From Sisyra terminalis (Eukaryota > Arthropoda > Insecta > Neuroptera > Sisyridae): 64,000 nucleotides of DNA. The notes below the pieces were generated by a model. It was not told the origin of the DNA and searched no databases. It saw only the letters and a program-made list of their open reading frames with translations. The number at the start of each line of letters is the position of its first letter. Positions within the stretch are counted from its first letter, which is position 1. Both the position numbers and the translations under genes were made by a program. The stretch is from positions 16,430,001-16,494,000 of the forward strand of contig OY292280.1 in the NCBI GenBank assembly GCA_958496175.1. The letters are read 5' to 3'. Shown one piece after another: positions 1 through 16,799 of the stretch.

Positions 1-3000
1 AATACGATCGAGAGAGACGTTTAATAGCCAACTAAGTATAAAATTGGAAGATCCTAAGTCTATATTCTGTCTTACTTTTGTATAACGTAACTCCTATTCA
101 ACCATCACTGTTCAACTAGGAAAGTCTATATATATTGTTTTCGCTATATTTTACATTTGGGGGGCAACATTTGAAAAATATTGATTTCAATTGATTAATA
201 AGTATGTTTTATAGACAAATGAAATATTTTTTTTCTAATCCTAAAACAACCTTCTATCCTACTCTAACACAAAATAACTTGTATCTAATTGTCTTTGTTA
301 ACCCAATAAAACTTATACGTATATTTTTCACTATACTTAAAATTTGGGAGTTAAATTTTTTACAAAAATTTTTGAATACGATAGACAGAGACATTTTATA
401 GCCAACTAAGAAAAAAATTTGAAAATCGTAAGTCATTATTCTGTCCTACTTTTGTTTAAAGTAACTCCTATTCAACCATCACTGTTCAACTAGCAAAGTC
501 TATATATATTGTTTTCGCTATATTTTACATTTGGGGGGCAACATTTGAAAAATATTGATTTCAATTGATTAATAAGTATGTTTTATAGACAAATGAAATA
601 ATTTTTTTTTAATCCTAAGTCAACGTTCTATCCTACAATAACACAAAATAACTTGTATCTAATTGACTTTGTTAACCCAATAAAACTTATACGTAAATTT
701 TTCGCTATACTAAAAATTTGGGAGATAAATTTTTAACATTAATTATTGAATTCGATAGAGAGAGACGTTTTATAGCCAACTAAGAAAAAAATTTGAAAAT
801 CGTAAGTCATTATTCTGTCCTACTTTTGTTTAAAATAACTCTTATTTAACCATCATTGTTAAACTAGTAAAGTCAAAAAATTTTGTTTTCGCTATATTTT
901 AGATTTGGGGGGCAAAATTTGATAAATATTGATTTCAATTGTTTAATAAGTATGTTTTAAAGACAACTAAAATAATAATTTTTTAATCCTAAGTCGACGT
1001 TCTATCCTACTCTAACACAAAATAACTTGTATCTAATTGTCTTTGTTAACCCAATAAAACTTATACGTAAATTTTTCTCTATACTAAAAATTTGGGAGAT
1101 AAATTTTTAACATTAATTATTGAATTCGATAGAGAGAGACGTTTTATAGCCAACTAAGAAAAAAATTTGAAAATCGTAAGTCATTATTCTGTCCTACTTT
1201 TGTTTAAAGTAACTCCGATTCAACCATCACTGTTCATCTAGTAAAGTGTATATATATTGTTTTCGCTATATTTTAGATTTGGGGAGCAAAATTTGAAAAA
1301 TATTGATTTCAATTGATTAATAGGTATTTTTTATAGAAAACTAAAATATTTTTTTTTAATCCCAAGACAACCTTCTATCTTACTCTAACACAAAATGACT
1401 TGTATCTAATTGACTTTGTTAACCCAATAAAACTTATACGTAAATTTTTCGCTATACTAAAAATTTGGGAGATAAATTTTTAACATTAATTATTGAATTC
1501 GATAGAGAGAGACGTTTTATAGCCAACTAAGAAAAAAATTTGAAAATCGTAAGTCATTATTCTGTCCTACTTTTGTTTAAAATAACTCTTATTTAACCAT
1601 CATTGTTAAACTAGTAAAGTCAAAAAATTTTGTTTTCGCTATATTTTAGATTTGGGGGGCAAAATTTGATAAATATTGATTTCAATTGTTTAATAAGTAT
1701 GTTTTAAAGACAACTAAAATAATAATTTTTTAATCCTAAGTCGACGTTCTATCCTACTCTAACACAAAATAACTTGTATCTAATTGTCTTTGTTAACCCA
1801 ATAAAACTTATTCGTAAATTTTTCACTATACTAAAAATTTGGGAGATAAATTTTTAACAATAATTATTGTATACGATAGAGAGAGACGTTTTATAGCCAT
1901 CCAAGAAAAAAAATTGAAAATCGTTAGTCATTATTCTGTCCTACTTTTGTTTAAAGTAACTCCTATTTAACCATCACTGTTCAACTAGTAATGTCTATAT
2001 ATATTGTTTTCGCTATATTTTACATTAGGGGGGAAAATTTGATAAATATTGATTTCAATTGATTAATTAGTATGTTTTATAGACAACTAAAATAAAAATG
2101 TTTTAATCCTAAGACAACCTTCTATCCTTCTTTAACACAAAATAACTTGCATCTAATCGTCTTTGTTAACCCAATAAAACATATACGTAAATTTTTCACT
2201 ATAGTTAATATTTGGGAAATAAATTTTTCACAAAAATTATTGAAGACAATACAGAGGGACGCTTTATATCCAACTTAGACAACAATTTTTAGATCCTAAG
2301 TAAATACTCTGTCCTACTTTTGTTAAAGTAACTCTTATTTAACTATCATTGTTCAACTAGTAAAGTCTAAAAATTTTGTTTTCGCTATATTTTACATTTG
2401 GGGGGCAAAATTTGAAAAATATTGATTTCAATTGAATAATTGGTATGATTTATAGACAACTAAAATACAATTTTATTAATCCTAAGTCAACGTTCTATCC
2501 TACTCTTACACAAAATAACTTGTATCTAATTGTCTTTGTTAACCCAATAAAATTTATACGTAAATTTTTCACTATACTTAATATTTGGGAGACAAATTTT
2601 TTACAAAAAATGTTGAATACGATAGACAGAGACGTTTGATAGCCAATTAAGAAAAAAATTTGAAAATCGTAAGTCATTATTCTGTCCTACTTTTGTTTAA
2701 AATAACTCTTATTTAACTATCATTGTTCAACTAGTAAAGTCTAAAAATTTTGTTTTCGCTATATTTTACATTTGGGGGGCAAAATTTGAAAAATATTGAA
2801 TTCAATTGATTTATTAGTAAGTTTTATAGTTAACTGAAATAAAATTTGAAGATCCTAAGTCCATATTCTGTCCTACTTATTTATAAAGTAACTGCTATAC
2901 AACAATCACTGTTCAACTAGTAAAGTCTATATATATTGTTTTCGCTATATTTTACATTTGGGGGGCAAAATTTGAAAAATATTGATATCAATTGATTTAT

Positions 3001-5400
3001 TAGTATGTATTATAGACAACTAAAATAAAAATATTTTAATCCTAAGACAACCTTCTATCCTACTTTAACACAAAATAACTTGCATCTAATCGTCTTTGTT
3101 CACCCAATAAAACATATACGTAAATTTTTCACTATACTAAAAATTTGGGAGATAAATTTTTAACAATAATTATTGTATACGATAGAGAGAGACGTTTTAT
3201 AGCCATCCAAGAAAAAAATTTGAAAATCGTTAGTCATTATTCTGTCCTACTTTTGTTTAAATAACTCCTATTTAACCATCACTGTTCAACTAGTAATGTC
3301 TATATATATTGTTTTCGCTATATTTTACATTAGGGGGGAAAATTTGATAAATATTGATTGCAATTGATTAATTAGTATGTTTTATAGACAACTAAAATAA
3401 AAATGTTTTAATCCTAAGACAACCTTCTATCCTACTTTAACACAAAATAACTTGCATCTAATCGTCTTTGTTAACCCAATAAAACATATACGTAAATTTT
3501 TCACTATAGTTAATATTTGGGAAATAAATTTTTCACAAAAATTATTGAAGACAATATAGAGGGACGTTTTATATCCAACTTAGACAACAATTTTTAGATC
3601 CTAAGTAAATACTCTGTCCTACTTTTGTTAAAGTAACTCTTATTTAACTATCATTGTTGAACTAGTAAAGTCTAAAAATTTTGTTTTCGCTATATTTTAC
3701 ATTTGGGGGGCAACATTTGAAAAATATTGATTTCAATTGATTTATTAGTATGTTTTATATACAACTAAAATAATTTTTTTTTAATCCTAAAACAACCTTC
3801 TATCCTACTCTAACACAAAATAACTTGTATCTAATTGTCTTTGTTAACCCAATAAAATTTATACGTCAATTTTTCACTATACTTAATATTTGGGAGACAA
3901 ATTTCTTACAAAAATTGTTGAATACGATAGACAGAGACGTTTGATAGCCAACTAAGAAAAAAATTTGAAAATCGTAAGTCATTATTCTGTCCTACTTTTG
4001 TTTAAAATAACTCTTATTTAACTATCATTGTTCAACTAGTAAAGTCTAAAAATTTTGTTTTCGCTATATTTTACATTTGGGGGGCAAAATTTGAAAAATA
4101 TTGATTTCAATTGATTAATTGGTATGATTTATAGACAACTAAAATAAAAATTTTTTAATCCTAAGTCAACGTTCTATCCTACTCTTACACAAATTAACTT
4201 GTATCTAATTGTCTTTGTTAACCCAATAAAATTTATACGTAAATTTTTCACTATACTTAATATTTGGGAGACAAATTTTTTACAAAAATTGTTGAATACG
4301 ATAGACAGAGACGTTTGATAGCCAACTAAGAAAAAAATTTGAAAATCGTAAGTCATTATTCTGTCCTACTTTTGTTTAAAATAACTCTTATTTAACTATC
4401 ATTGTTCAACTAGTAAAGTCTAAAAATTTTGTTTTCGCTATATTTTACATTTGGGGGGCAAAATTTGAAAAATATTGATTTCAATTGATTTATTAGTAAG
4501 TTTTATAGTTAACTGAAATAAAATTTGAAGATCCTAAGTTCATATTCTGTCCTACTTTTGTATAAAGTAACTCCTATACAACCATCACTGTTCAACTAGT
4601 AAAGTCTATATATATTGTTTTCGCTATATTTTACATTTGGGGGGCAAAATTTGATAAATATTTATTTCAATTGATTAATTGGTATGATTTATAGACAATT
4701 AAAATAATTTTTTTTTAATTTAACTATCATTGTTCAACTAGTAAAGTCTAAAAATTTTGTTTTCGCTATATTTTACATTTGGGGGGCAAAATTTGATAAA
4801 TATTTATTTCAATTGATTAATTGGTATGATTTATAGACAATTAAAATAATTTTTTTTTAATTTAACTATCATTGTTCAACTAGTAAAGTCTAAAAATTTT
4901 GTTTTCGCTATATTTTACATTTGGGGGGCAAAATTTGAAAAATATTGATTTCAATTGATTTATTAGTAAGTTTTATAGTTAACTGAAATAAAATTTGAAG
5001 ATCCTAAGTTCATATTCTGTCCTACTTTTGTATAAAGTAACTCCTATACAACCATCACTGTTCAACTAGTAAAGTCTATATATATTGTTTTCGCTATATT
5101 TTACATTTGGAGGGCAAAATTTGATAAATATTTATTTCAATTGATTAATTGGTATGATTTATAGACAATTAAAATAATTTTTTTTTAATTTAACTATTAT
5201 TGTTCAATTAGTAAAGTCTAAAAATTTTGTTTTCGCTATATTTTACATTTGGGGGGCAAAATGTGATAAAAAATGATTGCAATTGATTACGTGGAATGTA
5301 GATCGTAAGTGAATATTATTTCCTACTGAGCCTAAAATAACTTGTATCTAGTCATTTTTGTTCACTCAATATTATTTATACTTATTTTTCTTTATTCTTA
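1..5400. repeat. Satellite array, ~187-bp monomer in ~374-bp dimers
   Basis: The phrase TTTGGGGGGCAA recurs near 157, 532, 905, 1278, 1652, 2028, 2398, 2776, 2959, 3333, 3707, 4080, 4452, 4640, 4780, 4922, 5110 and 5250. The usual spacing is about 374 bp. Each unit has two diverged halves of about 187 bp: one with TTTTCGCTATATTTTACATT and GGGGGG, the other with TTTTTCACTATACTTAAAA and GGGAG. This is a two-monomer higher-order repeat. Near 2776 and 4452 the spacing falls to one monomer. From 4640 it falls to about 140 bp through a deletion joining AATTTTTTTTTAAT to TTAACTATCATTG. The array decays between 5255 and 5410 and runs off the left edge. The short reading frames inside it repeat with the unit and are not genes. 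Confidence 0.95.
4640..5255. repeat. Short-unit (140/188-bp) variant of the satellite at the array edge
   Basis: Spacing between the G6 landmarks changes to about 188, 140, 142, 188 and 140 bp. The 140-bp units are the 374-bp unit minus about 232 bp, all with the same junction. The deletion therefore arose once and was then amplified in tandem. Confidence 0.85.
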
Positions 5401-5410
5401 ATTTTTAATA

Positions 5411-7279
5411 TACATACTAGTTCGGAATCCGGCTTCCAACTCAATACAACCAAATATTCTTTATCGAATGTTTATTTGAATCAAAACCATTTTAATACCA
5501 CTTAGACATATTCACGAACCAATGTTACTGTTATCTATTTTCTAAATTATACGTAATGTAACGAATAATTTTCAACATTTTTCAATTTACAGATTTTTAT
5601 TGACTCAAGAGTCGCGAAAGATCTAATTAACATAAAACCGACAATAAATAACCGTAAAAAATGTTTAAAGACAGAAAAAGAGACAAATTATGTTTTCTGA
5701 TGGTATTGACTTTATTTTTAATAGTCTTAATGGTTTGGTTTAAAAACAATTGCCTGTGACATTTATGAGTTTTTGTCGCGCTATTTTTAAAATGAATTCA
5801 ATTAAGGGGCGTTGGAAAAGCGCTTTGAAAATGAATTAGTTGGTTCGTGGCACTAATCCCTAATAATTTATTGTACTGCTCGATTCAACAGTATCTATGT
5901 ATTCGTATATTATATGGACATATATATTTTTAATCGCGTATATTTGCTACTATTAGAAATACATTTTCACACATTGCATTTGGTTTATATCACACAAAAT
6001 TGAAATATGACTGTCTGTTTTTTTTTTTGCTAATCCTCATATCCCGGTCAACGTGACCTATAATTAAATTCCCTCTTTATTAATGGATCAAGCATATATT
6101 TATAAAATAATAAATTTACATAATATTTTTAATTATTTTCATATAATTTATTTTTACAAGAGTCTCCCAATGATCGAAAAATTGATCAAGTTCTATTATA
6201 TAATATTGGTCTTTTTTGTATACATATTATTTAATATTGCATTGACTGAGAAGTTCTCCGTCTGACTCACATATAACGTCACAAATACAGAACAAATATT
6301 TTTTTGTAAATACTTCAATTTTATAACAATTTGGCGTTTGATTCAAAACTTACATTGGTTTTGTTCTGGTAACGATATCAAAATTTCACGAATTACAATT
6401 GAAATTGCTTTTCTAACCTATTCTTCAGAATTGGGTCCTATCGACTTTTACCGGTTCACAGTACTAAAAAAATTGGATTTGTATGAAGAGGTGGTCATCA
6501 AAAAGACAAATCATTCTTCCAGAAATATATCAGAAAGTTAGAGGCGCTTAAATGAAGAGGAATAATATCAAATCTGAACAAAAAAGTTGCGTTTTCTTCA
6601 TTAGTCCGGAAACTTATCAGCCGATGTGTTAAAGTTGCCTTATATTTGCTTATGAAAATTGTTTTTCCCCAATTTTATGTACAAGACGTCTAGGTAAAGT
6701 GAACCCTAACCATATAGCAAAATACAATCTGATCAAAAGAAGAATACAGAAAAATTAACATTTGAAATAAAATTACAATTGGAATGTAGCATAAGTAACA
6801 TAAGAGTTACATTTAAAAGATATTTCTCAGATATTTTCAGTGGTTATAGCATCACTTGAAAACCATGAATGGTTTTTATCCCCTGGGATCTGAGCATCTC
6901 GTTTTGATCAATTTCTTTTCAATTTGGTTAATTTTAAGGATGGTTTATTCTACATTAATTAAGTAATCAAAGTAGCTAGAAAGTCGTTTAAAAAATTCAA
7001 TTAAAAGAAAAATATTTCAAATATGTATACCAACATATTAAAATTTTTAATTTGAAAACTTTTACAACGTTGTAGCGTTGACTTTTATGGTTTGTCTGGC
7101 AATTTCAAATAATATCTCCGTAAAAAGCTAGTATCTAGATACTGGAACTAAATAAAAATGAAAACCGTAAAAACAAATTATTATAATTAAATAAATTATA
7201 AACTAAGAGCTTGTATGAATTTACATTGAATTTGCATAGTTATTAATATTCCTAAGTTTATCGTTTGTTTTGTTGGCAG
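5411..7279. other. mGluR intron between the satellite and the first visible exon
   Basis: AT-rich sequence with no recognisable upstream mGluR exon. Position 5581-5660 resembles the body of the SINE family (the phrase GACTCAAGAGTCGC followed by an ACAATAAATA-type end). Two reading frames of 60-67 codons (6083-6265, 6338-6541) match nothing I recognise and lack splice context. The exons for most of the ligand-binding domain must lie left of this window. Confidence 0.6.
5581..5660 (+). mobile_element. SINE body fragment
   Basis: The text from TTTACAGATTTTTATTGACT through GAGTCGCGAAAG to ACAATAAATAACCG parallels the body of the complete SINE copies at 9337 and 57583. The tRNA-like head is missing. 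Confidence 0.5.
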
Positions 7280-7408
7280 GTTGTTGGCAAATGGTTCAAC
7301 TCTTTAATGTTAAATCTTTCGGATCTTGTATGGAACAATATAACAAATGGACCACCGTCTTCCGCCTGCTCACTTCCCTGCGAGCCAGGAATGATTAAAA
7401 AACAACAG
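7280..7408 (+). CDS. mGluR: mGluR exon: end of ligand-binding region, start of cysteine-rich domain
   Basis: This is a 129-nt, 43-codon exon, phase 0 at both ends. The acceptor is TTTTGTTGGCAG at 7268-7279 and the donor is CAG|GTATGA at 7406-7414. It opens with the residues VVGKWFN, the strand seen at the end of the class C receptor ligand-binding domain. It then has ACSLPCEPG, the first cysteine pair of the cysteine-rich domain, and ends KKQQ. It joins in frame to GDTCCWIC at 10690, which reproduces the conserved mGluR order of C..PC followed by DTCCW. An Asn-Ile-Thr sequon lies near residue 25. The exon is too short to be found by reading-frame length and was recognised from the neighbouring domain. 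Upstream exons are not in this window. Confidence 0.92.
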
Positions 7409-11526
<4,118 letters not shown>

Positions 11527-14325
11527 TAGAGAATGTAGAAAATAAACATATTGACATTGAAAAAACTGATTGAGAAACCAAATGGGACAGTTTACTTTGA
11601 AGATACCTCAACACCAATTATTTCTCAAAAAAAATATTGTCAACAAAGTGGTCACCACAGCTGGTTTTTCAACCGTCACTATAATGAATAAAGTATCAAC
11701 TGATTTTCCAAAGTAGTCGTTTCTATTGTATTGCTGGAACAATGATAATTCTTAGCTCTTAAATGGTCACTGGCTCATCGAGATCAGTTTTCATCTTCAA
11801 AAATCTCCACAAGGAAACAGCGAGGAATCTCAAAGCATATAATCTTGCAGATCAGTTCATATTTCCATTAAAGTGATCACTAAAGAACGAATACAAGTGG
11901 CATATTGTACTGCCTAGTTAAAATTCAACAAAATCATTTCTTCAATCTATAATGATGTCTTTAAACCAACAAGGTATATCAATTGTTTGATCTTGACACT
12001 CAAGAGAATTTCTTTTCTTTTTTTTTGATTCAAATACAAAATTATGTTAATTGACTTTCTTATATAATGGTTTTGGACGAGAAACTAGCATTAATTTATC
12101 CAAGAAGTTAAAAGTTCATCGGCATAAATTTTGGGTGTTCATTGAATTTTATGGACGTATTAACCAAAGTCTCAATGCACAATACAGTGCAAAAAGATTC
12201 TTAATTTTCAGTAATCAAAAAATTATTAACTTTTCCGAACTATTGGTTCCCAGAACTGATATTTTCCGGTGTAGGAACCCTTTTCGTTTATCAGTTTTAG
12301 GTTGATAATAAAAAGAACCCAAATTTGGGAAAACGAATTTAATACTTATTGAGATTGTAAATGTACCTGAATTATTGTTGCTAGTTACCATTAAAATTGT
12401 GGTCTTTCAGATGACAACCCACTAGATCTTTCTAATTTCTATTCCACGCTATATACAAGCTCTATCCATATATAAAGATCATTTGTTTTAGGACATTTTC
12501 GCGAACTTTAACATAAACTTCAGGATTTGGATACATTAAGGAATTTAATTTTCAGTGTCCTCACAAACTTATCTGTGATAAAATTTGACCTATTATTTAT
12601 TTTTTGGCGGATAATTAATAATGTGCTCAAATAATTGATTTTTTTCGTTGATCAAATGTAATAATCCGTTTGTATAAAATAAAAAGTAGTAATATTTTTT
12701 TAAATGCTTTATTCACTGTTTTTTTTTTTTTTTGTTCTGTTTTGTCCGATGACAAGTTGGAATAGGTACTAGCGTAGCATAATGAATTCGCCGTAATGAA
12801 TTACATCTAATCATATTGCATGTGATAAAATGTTGCGACTTGAAAGCAAATTTATACTGTTAATTGTTTCTGAGTAATTCCAATTCCATTATCTGACTTG
12901 CAATGTTTCAGTGCGAGAAAAATAAGGGGAAATTTAATGTTTACAAAATTAAGAATTGTCTAACAAGGTAATTAAATGCGACACGTTGTAATTATATTCG
13001 GAAAGTTTGCAAGTTTGAAAATGAATTTATTGCGAACAAAGAGAATTGCGTTAAATTTTTTATGATTTCACGCTCGTTTTGAGCGTAACGTAATAGTCTT
13101 TACGTGCAATTAGTTGTTTTATTAACCACTAAACACGTTGACAGTAAGGATGCCATGAAAATATTAATTGCTGCTAGTGTTGGATTTATTATTATTGTTG
13201 ATTTGTTTGAGTATGTTTTTCACTAGCGAAATCATTGATTAATGTTAGGGTGGTAGTTGTTGAAGGAAAATGCGTCGGCTTCAATTGAATACATTAACAT
13301 TTGATTTAAATTATTGGGTGGAATGTTTGAAGGAAACTGTTTTTTACAAGCAGTTTACAGTGAACACTTGCAGAATTTTGAACATTAATTCGAATATGAA
13401 ATCGTTTGATGTCATTACACATTCATTCGACTTTGTCAACAACGCAAGCCAATTCAGTGTGTATGAAAAAGGAAAATGATGGGAAACAGGGAAACAGGGA
13501 AAATACAAACAACACACACGTTGCCATTGATAAGAGAACATGCGACCGCCTGGAACGAAACGAAAACATATGTACCTACCTATCTGCGAATAGAAGATTT
13601 TCTTTTTTCAACCAGCTTCACTTTATTTCCATTTAGACGCTACATTCACTTGATTTAATCTTTCTAAATTTGTCAAATCACTTTTTAACAAACTCTCATT
13701 TCATTTTGTTAAATTAAATTTCCCAATTTCCTTGTTCTAACTCTTGACAACCCCATCCGTTCTTTTCTACCTCACGCTTTTCTTTTCACGTTTCCGTTCA
13801 GCACTGTCTATCCCTGGCAAGATTCAAATCTATTCCTCTATTTTCAGCTCCAGAATTCCAAAAAAAAATCATCCTTTTTTCCCCTGTGCTCTTCCACAAC
13901 ATCCTACATCAGACTAGTTCTTCATTTTTTTCCAATGTTAATATCAAAACTTTCTTGATGTTTGAATATACAATACATTGTAGTCTAATTATTAAATCTA
14001 CACCTAACAGCCATATTATATACTACACATACAATTTCAAGTCCAAATAAGTTATTTATCGTGCATACAATCTTAAATACATTTATAATAATTTGGCTTC
14101 CAGTATACGAAAAACTTGACACAGTTTTGTTTTACCCTATCAAAAATTTTACCAATATCTATACGGGTTTATGTTTCAAACTACATAGGAAAAAATGGAT
14201 TTATGTGGGAAAATACATAGGAAAGCATGGATTAATGTGAGTTCATATGGGAAATAAAAAGAGTAAGGGTAATAAACAATATCAGAATTATACTTAATTG
14301 TATTTCCAATTTAAAATTTAGAAAT

Positions 14326-14652
14326 CCATGTTGTTGAAGTCTTTGTCTTTTTAAATATAATAATTTAATTGTGGGCAATGAAAATACATAACATTTTAAA
14401 AATAGCAACACACTTGTCAAAATTATAAATAAATAAATTACAATTCATAAGTTTTATGAATTCGAAAAAAAACTTATGAATTGTAATTTATTTATTCATA
14501 ATTTTGACAATGTGTTGCTATTTTTTAAATGTTATGTATTTTCATTATAGAGCCCTGAAGAAGTCAGGAATGACTGACGAAACGTTGGCGATAAAATAAA
14601 TAATATTCCACAAGAAGCTTCACCCTTACTGCCCATACTTTAATTATTATAT
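14326..14652 (+). mobile_element. Short Penelope-like element, family A, one ribozyme
   Basis: The element begins CCATGTTGTTGAAGTC, as does the copy at 39101. It is flanked by 15-bp near-identical direct repeats (TTAAAATTTAGAAAT at 14311-14325, TTAAAATTTAGATAT at 14653-14667), a convincing target-site duplication. Arms of about 75 bp around 14375-14450 and 14470-14550 are inverted copies. The right arm carries a hammerhead core and the phrase AATATTCCACAAGAAGCTTC. The left arm has lost about 110 bp, including its ribozyme. No protein is encoded. Confidence 0.8.
14545..14600 (+). ncRNA. Hammerhead ribozyme motif (Penelope type, family A)
   Basis: CTGAAGA at 14555-14561 is followed by stem II, GTCAG (14563-14567) pairing with CTGAC (14574-14578). 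GAAA follows at 14579-14582. The stem III position is the self-complementary ACGT (14582-14585), then T as the residue 5' of the cleavage point. GCC just before CTGA (14552-14554) pairs with GGC just after (14587-14589) as stem I. The tiny palindromic stem III favours a dimer of two RNAs, as described for Penelope-like elements. Activity is not shown by sequence. Confidence 0.72.
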
Positions 14653-16799
14653 TTAAAATTTAGATATTTCTATTATCCACTCATCCAAGATCACTTCTAT
14701 TATCACTCGACAAAGAAATAAATAAAAATATATACGTGAGTAGGGACCATTGCGGGATGGAATCCCCAACAGGTGACAAATGGATCTGACTAAGGTTAGC
14801 TTCTACATATTAGCCAAACTAGAAAGCCAATTCGGCAATAAGTTAAAGACCTTAAAAAGAAGAAGATATATCGCCAAGAATCTACAAAACAAGACAATTT
14901 GAGGAAGTCTAACTTACAATATATACTACATCAATAAAACAAAACATATTCGGATAGTAAACAGCCAGAAAATGCCTTATTTTTGTTTTTATAATTATTA
15001 TTATATTTAGGCAAATTTAAATGATTTGAGTTTTAAATTAATGCCTAATATACCAAACTTAGATTATACTTAACCTGCTAATGAGCTTTTGTAATTATAC
15101 TTCTTCTCTTTTAATAGTATAAAACAGTTTGTTTTAATCTTTGATTTTTTTTTCAATAGTAATATGAAAGGAAAATGTTTAGTTTGTCGATAGTTGAGTT
15201 AATATTTGGGAATTGTTTAAGTAAATTAATGAGAAAATTAGCTAACGATTGAAAGTAATTCCAAACATAATAAATTAAATTGGAAAATTCCCGGATATTT
15301 CTATCGAATAATGACGAGAAAAATAAAGAAAATGATCTGCCATTCAATCTCTGGAGAAAATGATTCTAGACGTTATTGGAAAAAAATGAAAAACGGGAAT
15401 GAAAGAAGGAAAAATGATTTTTGCAGCGACATAATATAACGAATGAAAAGAAAAACGTGTTGCGATCATCAATGTTTTCCCTTCGCTTTCTGCTATTACC
15501 GATACTATTTTCAAAACTGTATTTTCCAAAGAGGGAATAAATAGGATACTATCGGATTTGAACGTAGATGAATGTCGCATTTTTTTTTATTTTCCTCGAA
15601 TTTATCGATGACTCACGAAAAGCTACATTATTTTCGCAGTATTCGTTTTTTTGTCAGGAGTTGTGGAAGACAGATGGAGAAGGCTTTTTGTGTACTCCTT
15701 GCACGGAATACAAATTCAACTGAAGTCACCATTAAAATATGCACCGTTTCTTTGCTCTCCCATACTGATCAATAATTTGCATTAACAGATCCTTGTTCAC
15801 AGATTTACTATAGCTTCACTTGTTAACTTCCTTAAATAACTGTAAATTTGGAAAAACACATTTTCTTGATACTGTTGTTTGTTAAAACTTTTTCATAGTA
15901 AACTGTCACCGCGATATGATTACATATGCGAATTTCCATAGATCGAGTGAGTCAATGAATAAATTATATGCACACTGGTATTCTATAACCGTAATACATA
16001 TACCCACGCAAGGAAAAAACATATCAACCTGTTTTATAGCAGAAATAATTTATAGATTAATAGATTCACTTGTAGAAACAATTAGCAGAATTCAATTCAC
16101 TAATTTTGTATTATGTTTAATCAATACATTTGTACTTGTTTTTTATGTTAGCATGAAATTCCGCCTTGTAATTGATATCGAATCTTTGTCGGTTTTGATT
16201 TATTTTTTCCCCAAGAAAAAAACATTAATCCTAAAAAATCGTTTATTTTCATTTACTGTAATAAAGAGGAAAATATTTATTACATATGTGTTTCTGATTC
16301 GTGGAAAAAAGTGGCATTTTTGTTTAGCAGACAGGAAAACTCCCTGGTTCATTGAAAATAAGGGTGACAGGGATGAAAAGTGAATGATTACAGCGATAAG
16401 GAAAAAAAATAACGTTTGTTTTTTTTTTTACGGAGCTTTTACAAAAGTTATACGACTTTTGAAAGTGAAAACGATTATGACATTTGATCGCTTTTAACAA
16501 AACAAAAGAACGTTTCGAATGTTTTGCGATTGTTTGAAATTCTGAACCGTTTCTAGGTACTATTTTTCGATACATCCCTACTTGAAAATTTAAAACTTAA
16601 TTTTTGCTTTTTTAAAAATTATCCTCATTTACATGATTGGCAATGGAAGAGGAAAACCGAAGTTATGCATACCTTTCAGGCATTCAAAAAAATGATTTTA
16701 TGAAGACTGAAACTGATTTCTGAATAAAAAATCAACGGGAGCAACAATTTAAAGTGCAGCAAGTACATAGAATGGTAAACATTATCATACAAAGAGTTT

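Noticed and set aside
204..4356. Reading frames of 60-65 codons in the left 5 kb (for example 204-401, 2445-2639, 4174-4356)
   Set aside because: They recur with the satellite unit, occur on both strands and lack codon structure. They are by-products of the repeat.
15916..16383. 155-codon plus-strand frame with hydrophobic stretches
   Set aside because: The hydrophobicity follows from T-rich codons. No family resemblance, no splice sites and overlapped by a frame on the other strand.
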